From: Clostridium saccharoperbutylacetonicum N1-4(HMT)
Lineage (GTDB): Bacteria > Bacillota > Clostridia > Clostridiales > Clostridiaceae
Assembly: GCF_000340885.1 (NCBI RefSeq)
Contig: NC_020291.1
Location: forward strand, 6,364,001 to 6,428,000
Length of the DNA: 64,000 nt
Direction: 5' to 3'
The notes below the pieces were generated by a model, which was given only the letters and a program-made list of their open reading frames with translations, did no database searches and had not been told where the DNA came from. How positions within the stretch are numbered: position 1 is the stretch's first letter; each line of letters opens with the position of its first letter. Positions 17,855-27,213 of this stretch are shown here, piece after piece. The translations under genes and the position numbers were made by a program.

Positions 17855-18016
17855 TTAATATGGGTCAGTTGTGTTTAAATGATACATGCTATTTTGCTTT
17901 ACACTAGACACTGTGGTGTTTTTGCCAGTATTAGTATGTGTAGTTTTAGTTGAAGCAAATGCAACATTTGTTAGTAACATTGACGTTGCTATTACTGCTA
18001 ATATAATTTTCTTCAT
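17855..18016 (-). CDS. Secreted signalling peptide precursor (RRNPP partner)
   Basis: 53 residues from ATG 18016 with GGGAGGTGA upstream. It has a Sec signal peptide (MKKIILAVIATSMLLTNVAF-A, 1-21) and a 32-residue tail ending NSMYHLNTTDPY. Size, export signal and position 112 bases downstream of a TPR regulator match pro-peptides of RRNPP systems (Phr, PapR, QssP), whose C-terminal 5-10 residues are trimmed outside, re-imported by Opp and bound by the regulator. The exact mature peptide is not known. Confidence 0.75.
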   Translation of the reverse strand: MKKIILAVIATSMLLTNVAFASTKTTHTNTGKNTTVSSVKQNSMYHLNTTDPY

Positions 18017-18128
18017 AAAATCACCTCCCTGAAAAATAAAGTACATTCTACAATTTCTACCTTTTCTGCCTTTACAGTGTAACATAAAATTGAAATTTGC
18101 GATTGATTTTTCTTATTTCTATTTTTTT

Positions 18129-19409
18129 TTAAACCTGCTTAAGTTTATCAATTAATTCATTAGTAAAATATGTACTTTTCTCTTCATTTCGACCTTTATA
18201 ATATTTTGAAATCCTTGCATAACTTAAGCAATAATTTATATTTAACACCTTTGCTTTATCTGCCATTAACATTAAATTTTCTTCTTCCTCTCTTTCTATA
18301 TAAATCAACACTAATTCATCTATTATGTCTTTAATCAGATCTAGATTCTCTCTATCTTTTCCTTCACATATTTCGAGTGCTTGTAAGAGATATGTTTCTA
18401 CATCTTCATTTACGTGTGTAAGCACTTTTGCTGCAAAGAATAGACTTTCATCAAGATATACATTCTTTTCATTATATATTAAAGATTCTTTTATACATTT
18501 TGCAGATTCTTTGTATTTTTTATTGTTTAAATACAACTCTGATAAATTTTTATAAGCAAGAGCTATAAAATCTTTATCGTTAATACTCAATATTTCAAAA
18601 TATTCTTTTTCAGCTTCTTCAAATTCATTTTTCTCAGTTAGACAATTCGCATACATCATTTTTATTTTTAACAACATCGTTTTATCTTTTACATTTTTCT
18701 CTTTTAGTATTTTAAAATACTTTAAAGCGGTATCATACTCACCTAGCTTTTTATATGTCAGTCCTCTGTGATATAATATCATTATAGAAAGATTATCGTC
18801 CATTATGTGACTATTTAGTTTTTCTGCGTAGTCTAATTGTTGTAATGCTTTAATATAATTCTCAGTAAATATATAATTTCTAGAGTGATATATATAAAAA
18901 ATGGCTTCTTCAAAATTATTTAGGGAATTAATACATATTTTTAATCCATTATCACACATTTTATCACTTTTAGTATACTGATATCGGTAGTAGTAAAAAT
19001 CAGTAGCTAATTTATACAACTCTATTTTATTACTATCTGTAATAACATGCTCTCTAATTATATTTTCTGCTTTAAGCAACTTTTGTTCAAACAAATCTAT
19101 TGTTTGAATTTCTTTTAATTCGCTGATAATGTTATTACTGAAAATATAATTTGCTTGCTCATCTTCATCTATCATTAATTCCCCTGGAGTAATTGTAGAT
19201 ATATTTATTTCTTTCTCTTTCGCAATTCTATTGAATTTTTTAGCAATTGCATTTGCTAGATTAACAGATATCTTTTGTTTATTGTTTTCAATTAAACTTA
19301 TATTTTGTTTTGAACAAATTCCTTCTGCAAGTTCTTCCTGCGTCATGTGAAGCATTTTTCTTATTCTCTTTATTTTTTCTCCTTGTTTCATAATTTCATT
19401 ATTAAACAT
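18129..19409 (-). CDS. RRNPP-type quorum-sensing regulator (HTH + TPR)
   Basis: 426 residues: XRE-type helix-turn-helix at about 10-65 (MTQEELAEGICSKQNISLIE) followed by about 300 residues of TPR-like helical repeats (LGEYDTALKYFKIL, FEEAEKEYFEIL, YKESAKCIKESL). This is the plan of PlcR/PrgX/QssR regulators that bind an imported peptide. The pro-peptide gene lies directly downstream on the same strand. In C. acetobutylicum, QssR-type regulators affect solvent formation and sporulation, so this pair may influence the same traits here. The direction of the effect cannot be read from sequence. Confidence 0.85.
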   Translation of the reverse strand: MFNNEIMKQGEKIKRIRKMLHMTQEELAEGICSKQNISLIENNKQKISVNLANAIAKKFNRIAKEKEINISTITPGELMIDEDEQANYIFSNNIISELKEIQTIDLFEQKLLKAENIIREHVITDSNKIELYKLATDFYYYRYQYTKSDKMCDNGLKICINSLNNFEEAIFYIYHSRNYIFTENYIKALQQLDYAEKLNSHIMDDNLSIMILYHRGLTYKKLGEYDTALKYFKILKEKNVKDKTMLLKIKMMYANCLTEKNEFEEAEKEYFEILSINDKDFIALAYKNLSELYLNNKKYKESAKCIKESLIYNEKNVYLDESLFFAAKVLTHVNEDVETYLLQALEICEGKDRENLDLIKDIIDELVLIYIEREEEENLMLMADKAKVLNINYCLSYARISKYYKGRNEEKSTYFTNELIDKLKQV

Positions 19410-19460
19410 TTAAGTTTTCTCCTCTCTCTTTAAAGAGATAACAAAAACTAAATACAAATT

Positions 19461-19605
19461 TTGCACATTATACAATTCATTTCTATTATTATAGACAAAA
19501 TTATACGAAATGTATTATAATTACAGTGCTTGCAATAAGTTGTTAGCTCTCTTTAGACTCTGCAATGCTCGAGCTCTAATCAACCATTGCAGAGTTTATT
19601 TTTAT
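19461..19605 (+). ncRNA. Possible small RNA divergent from the RRNPP regulator
   Basis: A good forward promoter (TTGCAC 19461-19466, 17-base spacer, TATTAT 19484-19489) is followed about 65 bases later by a perfect 11-bp hairpin ACTCTGCAATG/CATTGCAGAGT and TTATTTTT (19557-19605). No ORF with a ribosome site lies between. The predicted transcript is about 110 bases. The regulator's own promoter appears to overlap on the other strand. 19606-19868 shows nothing else. Confidence 0.5.
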
Positions 19606-19868
19606 CCTTTAATAATAATCCTAATTCTATATTACTAAAAATTAACTAAAAGCAAAATGCACTTTCATTCCTTTTTTTAGACGTTTTATTCTATTATTTA
19701 TATATATAACGTAAATATTTAACATATATTTCTATATATAATATATTATACTAATTCAGATCAATATTCAATAAGTCTTAAATTAATCTTCGTGTTATAT
19801 ATACTTAAACAAAAATGTATGAAATAACAATCCCTTTGTTATTTTGTATATTCCGGTTCACACACCTA

Positions 19869-20018
19869 AAAGAGAAAATTAAATTATTAGAAAGTGCTGA
19901 CTATGTATGAAGTATTTGAGCAACCTAATAATTATGTTAAGTTTTATCAAACTGGAATTGTAATAAATTCTGATTTACTAAATAATAAAAAATATATACA
20001 AAAAAATAAAACCCCATA
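19869..20018 (+). pseudogene. Frameshifted remnant of the gene at 16753-16944
   Basis: Reads KEKIKLLESADY, then after a one-base shift near 19905, YEVFEQPNNYVKFYQTGIVI and on to a stop at 20018. This aligns with the second half of the small protein at 16753 (…IELIESAGYEVSEENDDYVK…). The terminator that follows that gene is also copied here (about 20010-20047). The two copies face outward toward the att sites at each end of segment A. Confidence 0.55.
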
Positions 20019-20065
20019 AGTAAAACTTAGTTACCTACGGGATTATTCCATTATTTATTGTATAT

Positions 20066-20094
20066 TAGTACTCCTAGCTGGATACCACCTATAT
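20066..20094. other. Diverged attachment site between segments A and B
   Basis: 20066-20082 matches the tRNA-Arg 3' end at 14 of 17 positions. The next 12 bases, TACCACCTATAT, are identical to those following the left site at 16197. This means the two sites are the same kind of junction. TGTCCCCTTT at 20211 repeats the arm-like motif seen at 16324. Nothing else is recognised in 20095-20540. Confidence 0.6.
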
Positions 20095-20544
20095 GATCTT
20101 TCGCATTTATTCAAATACAATCAGATGTCTTAATATAGCTATTTTAATACATTTTAAAACATATTTATATATCTTAAATCTCTCTTAATTTTAATGTGAT
20201 ATTTACAATATGTCCCCTTTTTTATTCTCCTGCTTTAAAAGTAATCTTATTATTATTCTTTATATGACATGATAGTATTCCCCCCCCTATTTTATAGCGT
20301 ATAAATCTATAATAGTTATACCAATTTCGATTACATCAAATTATCTGATCTAATTTACCATTAACATATGTGCTATCTGAGTCCGCTAATCAATTTTAAA
20401 TTTATACATATTTCTTTTTTTCTTTCACCAATTTATTGCATATAATACTAATAAATAAATAAAATTGCAATCACATTATATCTAATAATTAGGATTACAC
20501 ACACTATCTATCCAATACACTATTTATTTGTCACAGCTTTCTTG

Positions 20545-20596
20545 TTTACATAATATTCAAAATATGTATAATTATAATTGTAATTGCAATTATAAT
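20545..20596 (+). promoter_or_regulatory. Promoter and palindromic operator of the secreted protein gene
   Basis: TTTACA (20545-20550), a 16-base spacer and TATAAT (20567-20572) precede the gene. A dyad ATTATAATTG-TAATTG-CAATTATAAT (20571-20596), perfect in its arms, overlaps the -10 and transcription start, the position of a repressor site. Confidence 0.5.
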
Positions 20597-20623
20597 ATCT
20601 AATGTATAGGGGAGGAGATTTCT

Positions 20624-21307
20624 ATGATGAAAAAAAATCTTATTATATTAATTACCACATTATCTCTTTTAACTACATCTGTACCTACATTTGCAAGTAC
20701 TACTCAAAATCTAAATAATAATTCTACAAATTTATCTACAGTATCTAAATCTTCAGATGAAGAAAGCTTTTTAGAGAGTGATGCTGCCAAAGCACTACAT
20801 GCTCGCAAACTAGACAAGCTACCTAAAGATGCAAAGGTATTAAAATTCAACACTTGGGATGAAGCATTGAACTTCGTAAAATCAACTAAAGCTAATTTGG
20901 ATTCAAAATATACTAAAAACAATAGTTTAGCATTAAAAAGTGAAAGTCCAGACGATGAATTGGGCACAGATTATTACGGTGTTGGTTATGTTTCCTTTGG
21001 TTCTGGAAGTGGTACGGTTCCAAAAAAAGTTAATTGGGATGTTCCTGGTGCATCCTATCAAACAATATATTCTGAACACTACTTTGACTACAGTGACGGA
21101 GTAGTAACAAATTCTTCTAGAGGTTCACGTATTTCAGGAGTAGGTCTTTCTACTTGGACCAGCGATTATAGTGGATTAACACATCCTGAATCCAATGAAT
21201 GGCACAGTATTATTAAAGGAACTTGGGGGTACTATGTATCTGTTTCAGGACACAATGTAGGTTTAAGTGCTACTTTAGGATTAATGGCTATATGTTCACA
21301 CTCTTAA
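20624..21307 (+). CDS. Secreted protein, possible toxin, family unknown
   Basis: 227 residues with a Sec signal peptide (about 1-25, cleavage after TFA), a Ser/Asn-rich linker, a charged region (ALHARKLDKLPKDAK) and a glycine/serine/aromatic C-terminal domain (VSFGSGSGTVPKKVNWDVP … HSIIKGTWGYYVSVSGHN). GGGGAGGAG precedes the start (20624 or 20627). A membrane protein follows after a terminator-like hairpin. The layout resembles a secreted antagonist with a membrane immunity partner, but I do not recognise the domain. Confidence 0.65.
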   Translation: MMKKNLIILITTLSLLTTSVPTFASTTQNLNNNSTNLSTVSKSSDEESFLESDAAKALHARKLDKLPKDAKVLKFNTWDEALNFVKSTKANLDSKYTKNNSLALKSESPDDELGTDYYGVGYVSFGSGSGTVPKKVNWDVPGASYQTIYSEHYFDYSDGVVTNSSRGSRISGVGLSTWTSDYSGLTHPESNEWHSIIKGTWGYYVSVSGHNVGLSATLGLMAICSHS

Positions 21308-21323
21308 ACTATTAGAATTATGA

Positions 21324-21362
21324 GAGTGATATGTGATATAATAGTTATATATCGCTCTTTTT
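21324..21362 (+). terminator. Terminator after the secreted protein gene
   Basis: GAGTGATAT pairs with ATATCGCTC (one G-T), followed by TTTTT, 16 bases after the stop. It lies between the two genes and could attenuate expression of the second. Confidence 0.65.
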
Positions 21363-21377
21363 GCATAAGGAGGAATT

Positions 21378-21680
21378 ATGAAAAATCCATTTTTTTTTAA
21401 ATTAACCCTTTTAATACAAATATTATTAACAATAGTTATACCAGCGGAAGCAACATCTAGCTCACTCATTATTAATTATAAGTATGGTTTACCATTTAGG
21501 TATTTAAATATTTATTCAAAAGAGAATGTAGATTCTCAACTAATTAATATATTATTTAAAGGTAATAATGGTATAAACATAGATATACTTTATTTAATAA
21601 TCAATATCGTACTTACTTATTTATTTTTATATTTAATAAATTTTATAATTCAAAAACTGAACTTTAAAAGCACGAAATAA
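21378..21680 (+). CDS. Small membrane protein downstream of the secreted protein
   Basis: 100 residues with a hydrophobic N-terminal segment (about 7-25) and a C-terminal one (about 71-92), and a polar middle, so two membrane passes with an external loop are likely. AAGGAGGA precedes the start. Its position suits an immunity or export partner for the upstream secreted protein. No family recognised. Confidence 0.6.
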   Translation: MKNPFFFKLTLLIQILLTIVIPAEATSSSLIINYKYGLPFRYLNIYSKENVDSQLINILFKGNNGINIDILYLIINIVLTYLFLYLINFIIQKLNFKSTK

Positions 21681-21701
21681 CCATGATTATTTCGTGTTTT
21701 T
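21672..21701 (+). terminator. Terminator overlapping the membrane protein stop
   Basis: Perfect 9-bp stem ACGAAATAA/TTATTTCGT with a 6-base loop, then GTTTTTAATTTT. Confidence 0.8.
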
Positions 21702-21779
21702 AATTTTCTATTTCATAAAACCATGATCCCAATATATTTTTTAACTCTTGGCACTTGCTTAATGGTATGTATTGTGTTT

Positions 21780-22259
21780 CTATCCATACGCTTTTTGATT
21801 ATCTGTAGGCGGTTCTATTGGGATATTTGGATCGATCGCATTTGCGAACCTATAAGCTAATTGATCCCATGAGTATTTATTATATATTTCGATATCTGTT
21901 TGGCTATCGCAAAAACAAATCTCAAAAATTACATTCGGGGGTTGAATATGGTTCATTTCGTAAAGGCTCTCGTATTTAACGCCCCTATTAATGAATAATG
22001 ATCCAAAATTATTACAAAGGTTTAAGGCGTACTTATACGCCCCACTATTTGCTGAACTGACTAACGCCTCTACGCCGTGCCCTTGTCCGTTACTTGCGTT
22101 CATATGGAGGCTAACGAATAAATCAACGTTCGCCCCGTTCGACTTGTTCGCCCCCTCTGAAAGTTCAGCACCCGCAGTCAATCCATTCGAGTTGCATTCA
22201 ATCACGGTATGACCGTATTTTTCTAATACGTTTTTAACTGCGGTATAATATTTTTTCAT
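21780..22259 (-). pseudogene. N-acetylmuramoyl-L-alanine amidase (Amidase_3) fragment
   Basis: 159 residues that match the middle and end of an Amidase_3 endolysin: SLHMNASNG (zinc histidine) and FEICFCDSQTD (catalytic glutamate). The first ~40 residues with the D-x-GHG zinc site are missing, so it should be inactive. It stops at a TAG where related endolysins carry a Trp after a proline-rich linker, and weak cell-wall-binding-like sequence follows. GC content is clearly higher than its neighbours. Its truncated 5' end abuts the truncated integrase, which marks a deletion junction near 22262. Confidence 0.65.
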
Positions 22260-22262
22260 TTC

Positions 22263-23114
22263 CTCTTAAGTAAAATTACTAATATCGATATACAAAATTT
22301 TTATAATAGCCTCATAAATGGCGGACAAAAACCATCAAGTGCAAAAAAAATTATGGAAACTTTGAGTAATTGCCTTAGATATGCACAAAAAAATAAATTA
22401 ATATTTTATCTACCAACTGATATTGAGCGGGTATCAATCGAAAAACCTAAAGTTGAATTTTGGCATAAAAATGAGGTTGATTTTTTCTTAAATGAGATTA
22501 AGAACGATTATTTATACTTTCCAACCCTTGTGGATCTTTTAACGGGTTTAAGAATTGGAGAACTATGTGGATTGCGTTGGTGTGATATTGATTTAGAAAA
22601 CGGGATCTTAACTGTTAGAAATCAAGTAATAAACGATAAAAAAAATAAATCTTTAATATTTACAGATAAATTAAAAACTAATCCTAGTTATAGAAAACTT
22701 ACCTTACCCGATATATTAATCACTAAATTGAAAAAAATTAAAGGAAAATCACTAGATACTGATTTTGTTATTTTAAGTCGTGAAGGTGAAATGTGTAACC
22801 CCCGTAATTTATCAATGGAGTTTACTAGATCAGTTTCAAAATATAAACTGTCGGTCGAAGAACTTAGCCAAGCAGATCCAAGCGCCGATATAAATAATTA
22901 TATGCAACTACCACAACTTTCTTTCCATGCCCTTAGACATACCCACGCAACATTATTAATTTTTAAAGGTGAAAATATCAAAGTTGTTTCAGAAAGATTG
23001 GGGCATAAAAGTATTACTGAAACTTTAGATACTTATACTCATATAATGCTAGATATGAAAAATAATACTGCTAATTTATTAAATGATATGTTTGTGGATA
23101 CGATCCCCGATTAA
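22263..23114 (+). pseudogene. Tyrosine integrase lacking its N-terminus
   Basis: Homologous to the full integrase at 51539-52714 from its residue ~108 on (KITN … FYNSLIN … SAKKI), but the arm-binding domain and part of the core-binding domain are gone. The catalytic half is intact: TGLRIGELCGL, HALRHTHATLL, RLGHKSITETLDTYTH. An in-frame ATG at 22353 could give a 253-residue product, with no convincing ribosome site. TCCCC repeats at 23140-23158 and a terminator follow, then an att site. It is a relic of an older insertion. Confidence 0.75.
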
Positions 23115-23174
23115 TCCCTATTTATTTTTTTCGAAAAATAATCCCCAAATAATCCCCTTAGTACAAAACGAAAA

Positions 23175-23204
23175 CGGCTCAACCTGCATGGTTAAGCCGT
23201 TTTT
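23175..23204 (+). terminator. Terminator of the truncated integrase
   Basis: CGGCTCAACC/GGTTAAGCCG (one mismatch) followed by TTTTT. The same GGCTTAAC-type hairpin accompanies the att sites at 16141 and 52795. Confidence 0.7.
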
Positions 23205-23216
23205 CATGTGATTAAA

Positions 23217-23230
23217 TACTCCCAGCGGGA
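23217..23230. other. Attachment core between segments B and C
   Basis: TACTCCCAGCGGGA is identical to the 3' end of tRNA-Arg(CCT) at 52837-52850. It lies about 100 bases after the truncated integrase, the same arrangement as the full integrase and the tRNA. Confidence 0.7.
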
Positions 23231-23358
23231 GAAATTTTATATGTTAATATATATTTCACTATGTTTGCTAATGTTATGCAATATGCTTATATTACTAGGT
23301 TTATTGAACTTTATATATTTTGTAAAATTATTTAATTTTGTCTTTTGAATTGGAGAAT

Positions 23359-23376
23359 GGTCACCTCTTGGTCATC
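23359..23376. promoter_or_regulatory. Integrase arm-type repeats, left side of segment C
   Basis: GGTCACCTCTTGGTCATC carries two GGTCAy words 11 bases apart. The same doublet occurs twice beside the full integrase (52720-52736 and 52759-52776). Matching arms at both ends support 23217 and 52837 as the two ends of one element. Confidence 0.5.
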
Positions 23377-23602
23377 TTATGGGTTATCATGTCTTTCTCC
23401 ACTTTTACGTTCCATTTCCATCAATGTCATAACTCTATTTAAGAATTTTTCTTTTAATTTCCTATGCTCATCTTCAGTTGAAAAGAACAAACCACCATAC
23501 TCTTTTATAAATGATTTCAGTATTATATATTCAATGTTTGGTATTAACATCTTTAATTCATAGCTATCTGTGTTTTCACCAACATCGGTTATTTTTATAT
23601 TA
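23377..23602 (-). pseudogene. C-terminal fragment of an unknown gene
   Basis: An open reverse frame of about 70 codons without a start (…DVGENTDSYELKMLIPNIEY…FFSTEDEHRKLKEKF…ERHDNP) ends at 23377. It reads like a real protein and begins directly beside the chemoreceptor stop. Probably a cut-off cargo gene; family unknown. Confidence 0.4.
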
Positions 23603-23608
23603 GTTATA

Positions 23609-25321
23609 TTAAATCTTAAATTTTAGAACTATTTCATTAAGCTTTTGAGCAAGTTCTGCTTGACTTTGTGCCGTTAGTGCTATCTGCTCTATTGCATGTG
23701 TAGTTTCATCAATGCTTTCCTTTATTGTTACTGCTTGTTCGCTTGACTGTTGAGCTGTTTGTGCCATATTTTGCACCGCATCACTCACTTGCCCTACTGT
23801 TGCTGTAACTTCTTCCGACATAGTTGCAATCTCTTCTGAGATTGTACTTATAAAATCAGCATCATTATAATATTGTTCACCTGTTTTTTCATGAGTTAAA
23901 AATTGCTCTTGTACATTTTTATCAATGAATTCCAGTATATCACTTCCAGTATCAATACTATTATCAAATGCTTTATGAACTTTAATAATAGTTTCCTGAA
24001 TATTTTGTACTGCTTCTGAAGATTGTTCGGCAAGTGTCCTAACCTCATCGGCTACAACAGCAAATCCTTTTCCCTGTTCTCCTGCTCTTGCTGCTTCTAT
24101 AGCTGCATTAAGAGCAAGTAAATTAGTTTGTTCTGCTATGCCTGCTATTGTATCCGCCATAACTTTGATATTACTAACAACTTTACCATCTTCAATGGCT
24201 TTTGCCATTTTTTCTTGTTTTTCAGCAAATACTTTTTTTGATTCTTCCATAGCTTTTTGACTGATATTTTTAACTTCTCTTGCTCTTTCTTTAGATACAT
24301 TTGAACTACTACTTCCATCCATAGCCTTTTGTGAAAGTATATTTATACTTGAGTCTACTTCTTGAATTGATGCACTTATTTCTTCTGTTCCAGCACTTGA
24401 TTCTTGCATATTACTTGCTATATTGTTCACAGCTTCATCTATACTTATTGCTTTAGATGATAATTCTTCTACTGTTGCTGATAATTCTTCTGAAGAAGAA
24501 CTCATATTTTGAGAATTTTCAACAATCATTTTAACAAGCTCTTTTATATTATCCTGGGCTTTAAATAAATACGCTCCTGTCTTTCCAAATTCGTCGCCTC
24601 TTGTAACCTTAAATTCATATGACAGATCATAGTTTGCAAGTTTTTCTCCAAATAATCTAATTATTTGGAGCGGCTTATCTATATCATTTGATAATATTAA
24701 TCCTATTAGAATTGCTAATATTAATCCAACAATGCTTATTACTATCATGATTGTTCTTGATGATGTATGTATTAAATTAATATTATCATTTGCTAATTTT
24801 GCATCATTTAAATTTGCTTCTATAAGTTTACTTATACTATTAAACATTTCCTCACTAACATTAGATATCTGTAAATATTGTTTTTCTGCTTCACTAAACT
24901 TCTCCTCATCTACTAGATTAATCACATTTTCTCTTAGTAATATATATTGCTTTAATTTTGTATTAAATATTTCATATATGTTTTTTTCCTCACTACTCAT
25001 AGAAAAACTTTCAAATTCACTTATGTATCTATTATTTTCCTCTTTATTTTCTTCAATGTCTTTTTCCAGTTGAGACCTTTTAGATGAATCTTGCACATAT
25101 ACCAATTGCAACATGTCACTCTTAATTTCTGATAAATTTTCTTTCATATCAGTTAATATGTATACAACCCTAAGATTTCGATTATATATTTTCTCTGCAT
25201 TTTCTCCTACATTATCAAGTGATTTTATGCCTATAGTTCCTACAATCCCTACTAGTAATGCTACAATTAAAAACGCTCCAATCAATTTTACTTTTACCCT
25301 TATTTTTTTTAGTAATCCCAT
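23609..25321 (-). CDS. Methyl-accepting chemotaxis protein
   Basis: 570 residues: N-terminal membrane helix (about 11-30), an extracellular four-helix-bundle sensor (about 31-185), a second helix (about 188-210), HAMP, and a long signalling domain with the conserved hairpin tip around '[20 protein letters not shown]'. It senses an unknown ligand and signals to CheA/CheW at the cell pole. It stands alone as cargo near the left end of segment C. A terminal pentapeptide for CheR docking is not seen. Confidence 0.9.
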   Translation of the reverse strand: MGLLKKIRVKVKLIGAFLIVALLVGIVGTIGIKSLDNVGENAEKIYNRNLRVVYILTDMKENLSEIKSDMLQLVYVQDSSKRSQLEKDIEENKEENNRYISEFESFSMSSEEKNIYEIFNTKLKQYILLRENVINLVDEEKFSEAEKQYLQISNVSEEMFNSISKLIEANLNDAKLANDNINLIHTSSRTIMIVISIVGLILAILIGLILSNDIDKPLQIIRLFGEKLANYDLSYEFKVTRGDEFGKTGAYLFKAQDNIKELVKMIVENSQNMSSSSEELSATVEELSSKAISIDEAVNNIASNMQESSAGTEEISASIQEVDSSINILSQKAMDGSSSSNVSKERAREVKNISQKAMEESKKVFAEKQEKMAKAIEDGKVVSNIKVMADTIAGIAEQTNLLALNAAIEAARAGEQGKGFAVVADEVRTLAEQSSEAVQNIQETIIKVHKAFDNSIDTGSDILEFIDKNVQEQFLTHEKTGEQYYNDADFISTISEEIATMSEEVTATVGQVSDAVQNMAQTAQQSSEQAVTIKESIDETTHAIEQIALTAQSQAELAQKLNEIVLKFKI

Positions 25322-25680
25322 CAATTATTCCTTCTTTCTAGATTCTATTTATAATTTTTCATAAATCTAATATTATTAATAAAAGCATGGCTTTAGCTAC
25401 ACTCTCTTTAATATATTTTATTCACACAATTAACTAAACAATATAGATATTTTGTATAGTAAATTTGCTACCAAACTAATACTTATTCCAACTAATTTAA
25501 TTAAAATATATTATTTTAATTAAATAATTGTATTATTTTGATATTTAATACATCATTTTAAAGATTTTTATACAATATTTTAATAATTTGTAATATATGT
25601 TATAATATAATTATACAAAATATCTATAATGTCTAATTACCATCATTTATATGATTTATCATTAATCTTTTTTTAATAAA

Positions 25681-25720
25681 AAAATCTCATTTAGTCACAA
25701 ACTTTTCCCTAAATGAAATT
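25681..25720 (-). terminator. Terminator after a tiny reverse ORF
   Basis: TCATTTAG/CTAAATGA stem followed on the reverse strand by TTTTTTTATT. It lies directly after the stop of the 36-residue ORF at 25721. Confidence 0.55.
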
Positions 25721-25831
25721 TTATATTAATTCTCTTAAAATATCTCTATATGAATCTTGTAAGGCAATAAATTGACCACCAATAAAAAATCCTAAATAAA
25801 CAAATAATAAATTAATATAAAATAAATCCAT
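25721..25831 (-). CDS. Possible 36-residue membrane peptide
   Basis: An ORF with one hydrophobic segment (MDLFYINLLFVYLGFFIGG) and a charged tail (DSYRDILREL), bounded by terminator-like hairpins at 25681-25720 and 25849-25887. The isolated unit recalls membrane-active peptides of type I toxin systems, but there is no good ribosome site and no antisense RNA was identified. Confidence 0.3.
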   Translation of the reverse strand: MDLFYINLLFVYLGFFIGGQFIALQDSYRDILRELI

Positions 25832-25848
25832 AATAGTCTTAAATAGAA

Positions 25849-25887
25849 AAGGCACTAACTTAGTATATAAATCTAGGTTAGTGCCTT
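25849..25887 (-). terminator. Perfect 11-bp hairpin with T-run on the reverse strand
   Basis: AAGGCACTAAC/GTTAGTGCCTT followed on the reverse strand by TTCTATTT. No reverse gene is visible just upstream. Confidence 0.5.
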
Positions 25888-26048
25888 AAATGTTATATTA
25901 ACATTTAAGTATTATAATAAAAAACACCTATATTTCTATATATGCTCTATATAATCTGTAATTTAAAACATATTAATAAATTATAAGAAATTCATTTGCT
26001 AAAGATTTTTCAATAATAAATTAATAAAAATGACCTCTTTCAGAAAAT

Positions 26049-26100
26049 AAGTGAAAAAGATAAGGTGTGGTACTATCTGCAACGCCTTATCTTTTCACTT
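26049..26100. other. Long hairpin in a gene-free AT-rich stretch (25.9-27.2 kb)
   Basis: AAGTGAAAAAGATAAGG pairs with CCTTATCTTTTCACTT (one bulged A) around a 19-base loop. The 1.2 kb around it is extremely AT-rich, and I see no supported gene in 25888-27213 on either strand. Confidence 0.45.
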
Positions 26101-27123
26101 ATATTGTAAATTCAACTATAGATTACATTTCAATTAATTATAATTAGCCATAAGTACAGTTTAATTATTATTTAAAGACAGTAATATAAAACTACAAAAC
26201 ACCAATATCCTTGCACTTCTAAACAAAAAATAATAAATTAAATAAGAATATCAAATATAAAAGATCTTACTTGGATTTAATCACTAAGTACATATTCTTT
26301 ATACTTCTAATTTCACTTATGTTCTTGTAAATGTCTTTTTATAAAAACTTAATCTAGATACGTTAATCTATTCTCAGCTATGATTATAAACCGCTTTGTT
26401 TCCTTTTTTTCTTTTAAATATTCTCTATCTTAATCTATAATCTTAAACAAATTAATTTAAATAACAAATCTATAGCAGCATTAGACGAATAATTGCTGAC
26501 TTAACAACAAATTCTAAATGATTATCTTCAAAATGCTTTAAATTAATCTTTACTACTTTCCAGCACAATCATGCCACTATATTTAATTAATTTGTTATTT
26601 ATATACTCAGTATACAATAGATAATGCCTTAAATTCACAATATTCTTTAGCTTCATTTTAGATCTTAAAGCACAATAGAATACGTTTCTTTCGACTGTCT
26701 ATTTCTTTTTAATCTTAAAAACAATACAAATAAATTAATTAATAATTAATGATCTTCATTACTTAATAACTACGAAATCTTTATATTTTAAATACTAAGA
26801 CTAACTCTCTTTAATATTTACACTATTTTGAATACTATCAAAAGTAAATCAAATAAATATAACCTAACTTATTTGGTTTTAATTTGTTATAGCATGATTA
26901 TAAATCAATTATAATTGCTGCAAGATCACATTTTTAACAAACATTAAATACATAATAAATTATATAAGTATTCTTTATTCAAAGTTAATTAAATTTGCAA
27001 CTTTAAGTATTCCTTACTCATACTTAAAGCGAAATATAAAATTATAATTATAAGTATCTAGTTTTAATTTAAATTAATTTGTTATAATTATTCGAATGTT
27101 GGCTATACTATAAGTAAGAAAAG

Positions 27124-27152
27124 CTTAGCACTCCTAATACCAAGCTTTTCAA
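27124..27152. terminator. Terminator downstream of the 57-residue gene
   Basis: AAAAGCTT/AAGCTTTT with an inner weak stem, then TTCTTACTT on the reverse strand. It lies 60 bases after the stop of the gene at 27214. Confidence 0.45.
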
Positions 27153-27213
27153 CGGATAGATTTAGAATGCTTTTAACTTTAATATAATTAGTAATTGTAA
27201 TGGGAAATGGCAC

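Noticed and set aside
20624..21307. Assignment of the secreted protein to the lactococcin 972 family
   Set aside because: The exported Gly/Tyr-rich C-terminus is suggestive, but the family's repeated Tyr-x-x-Tyr and His pattern and small mature size are not seen.
16180..23230. tRNA fragments as degraded tRNA genes
   Set aside because: Only the 3' end is repeated each time, next to integrase remnants and arm-like repeats, which fits attachment sites and not decayed tRNAs.
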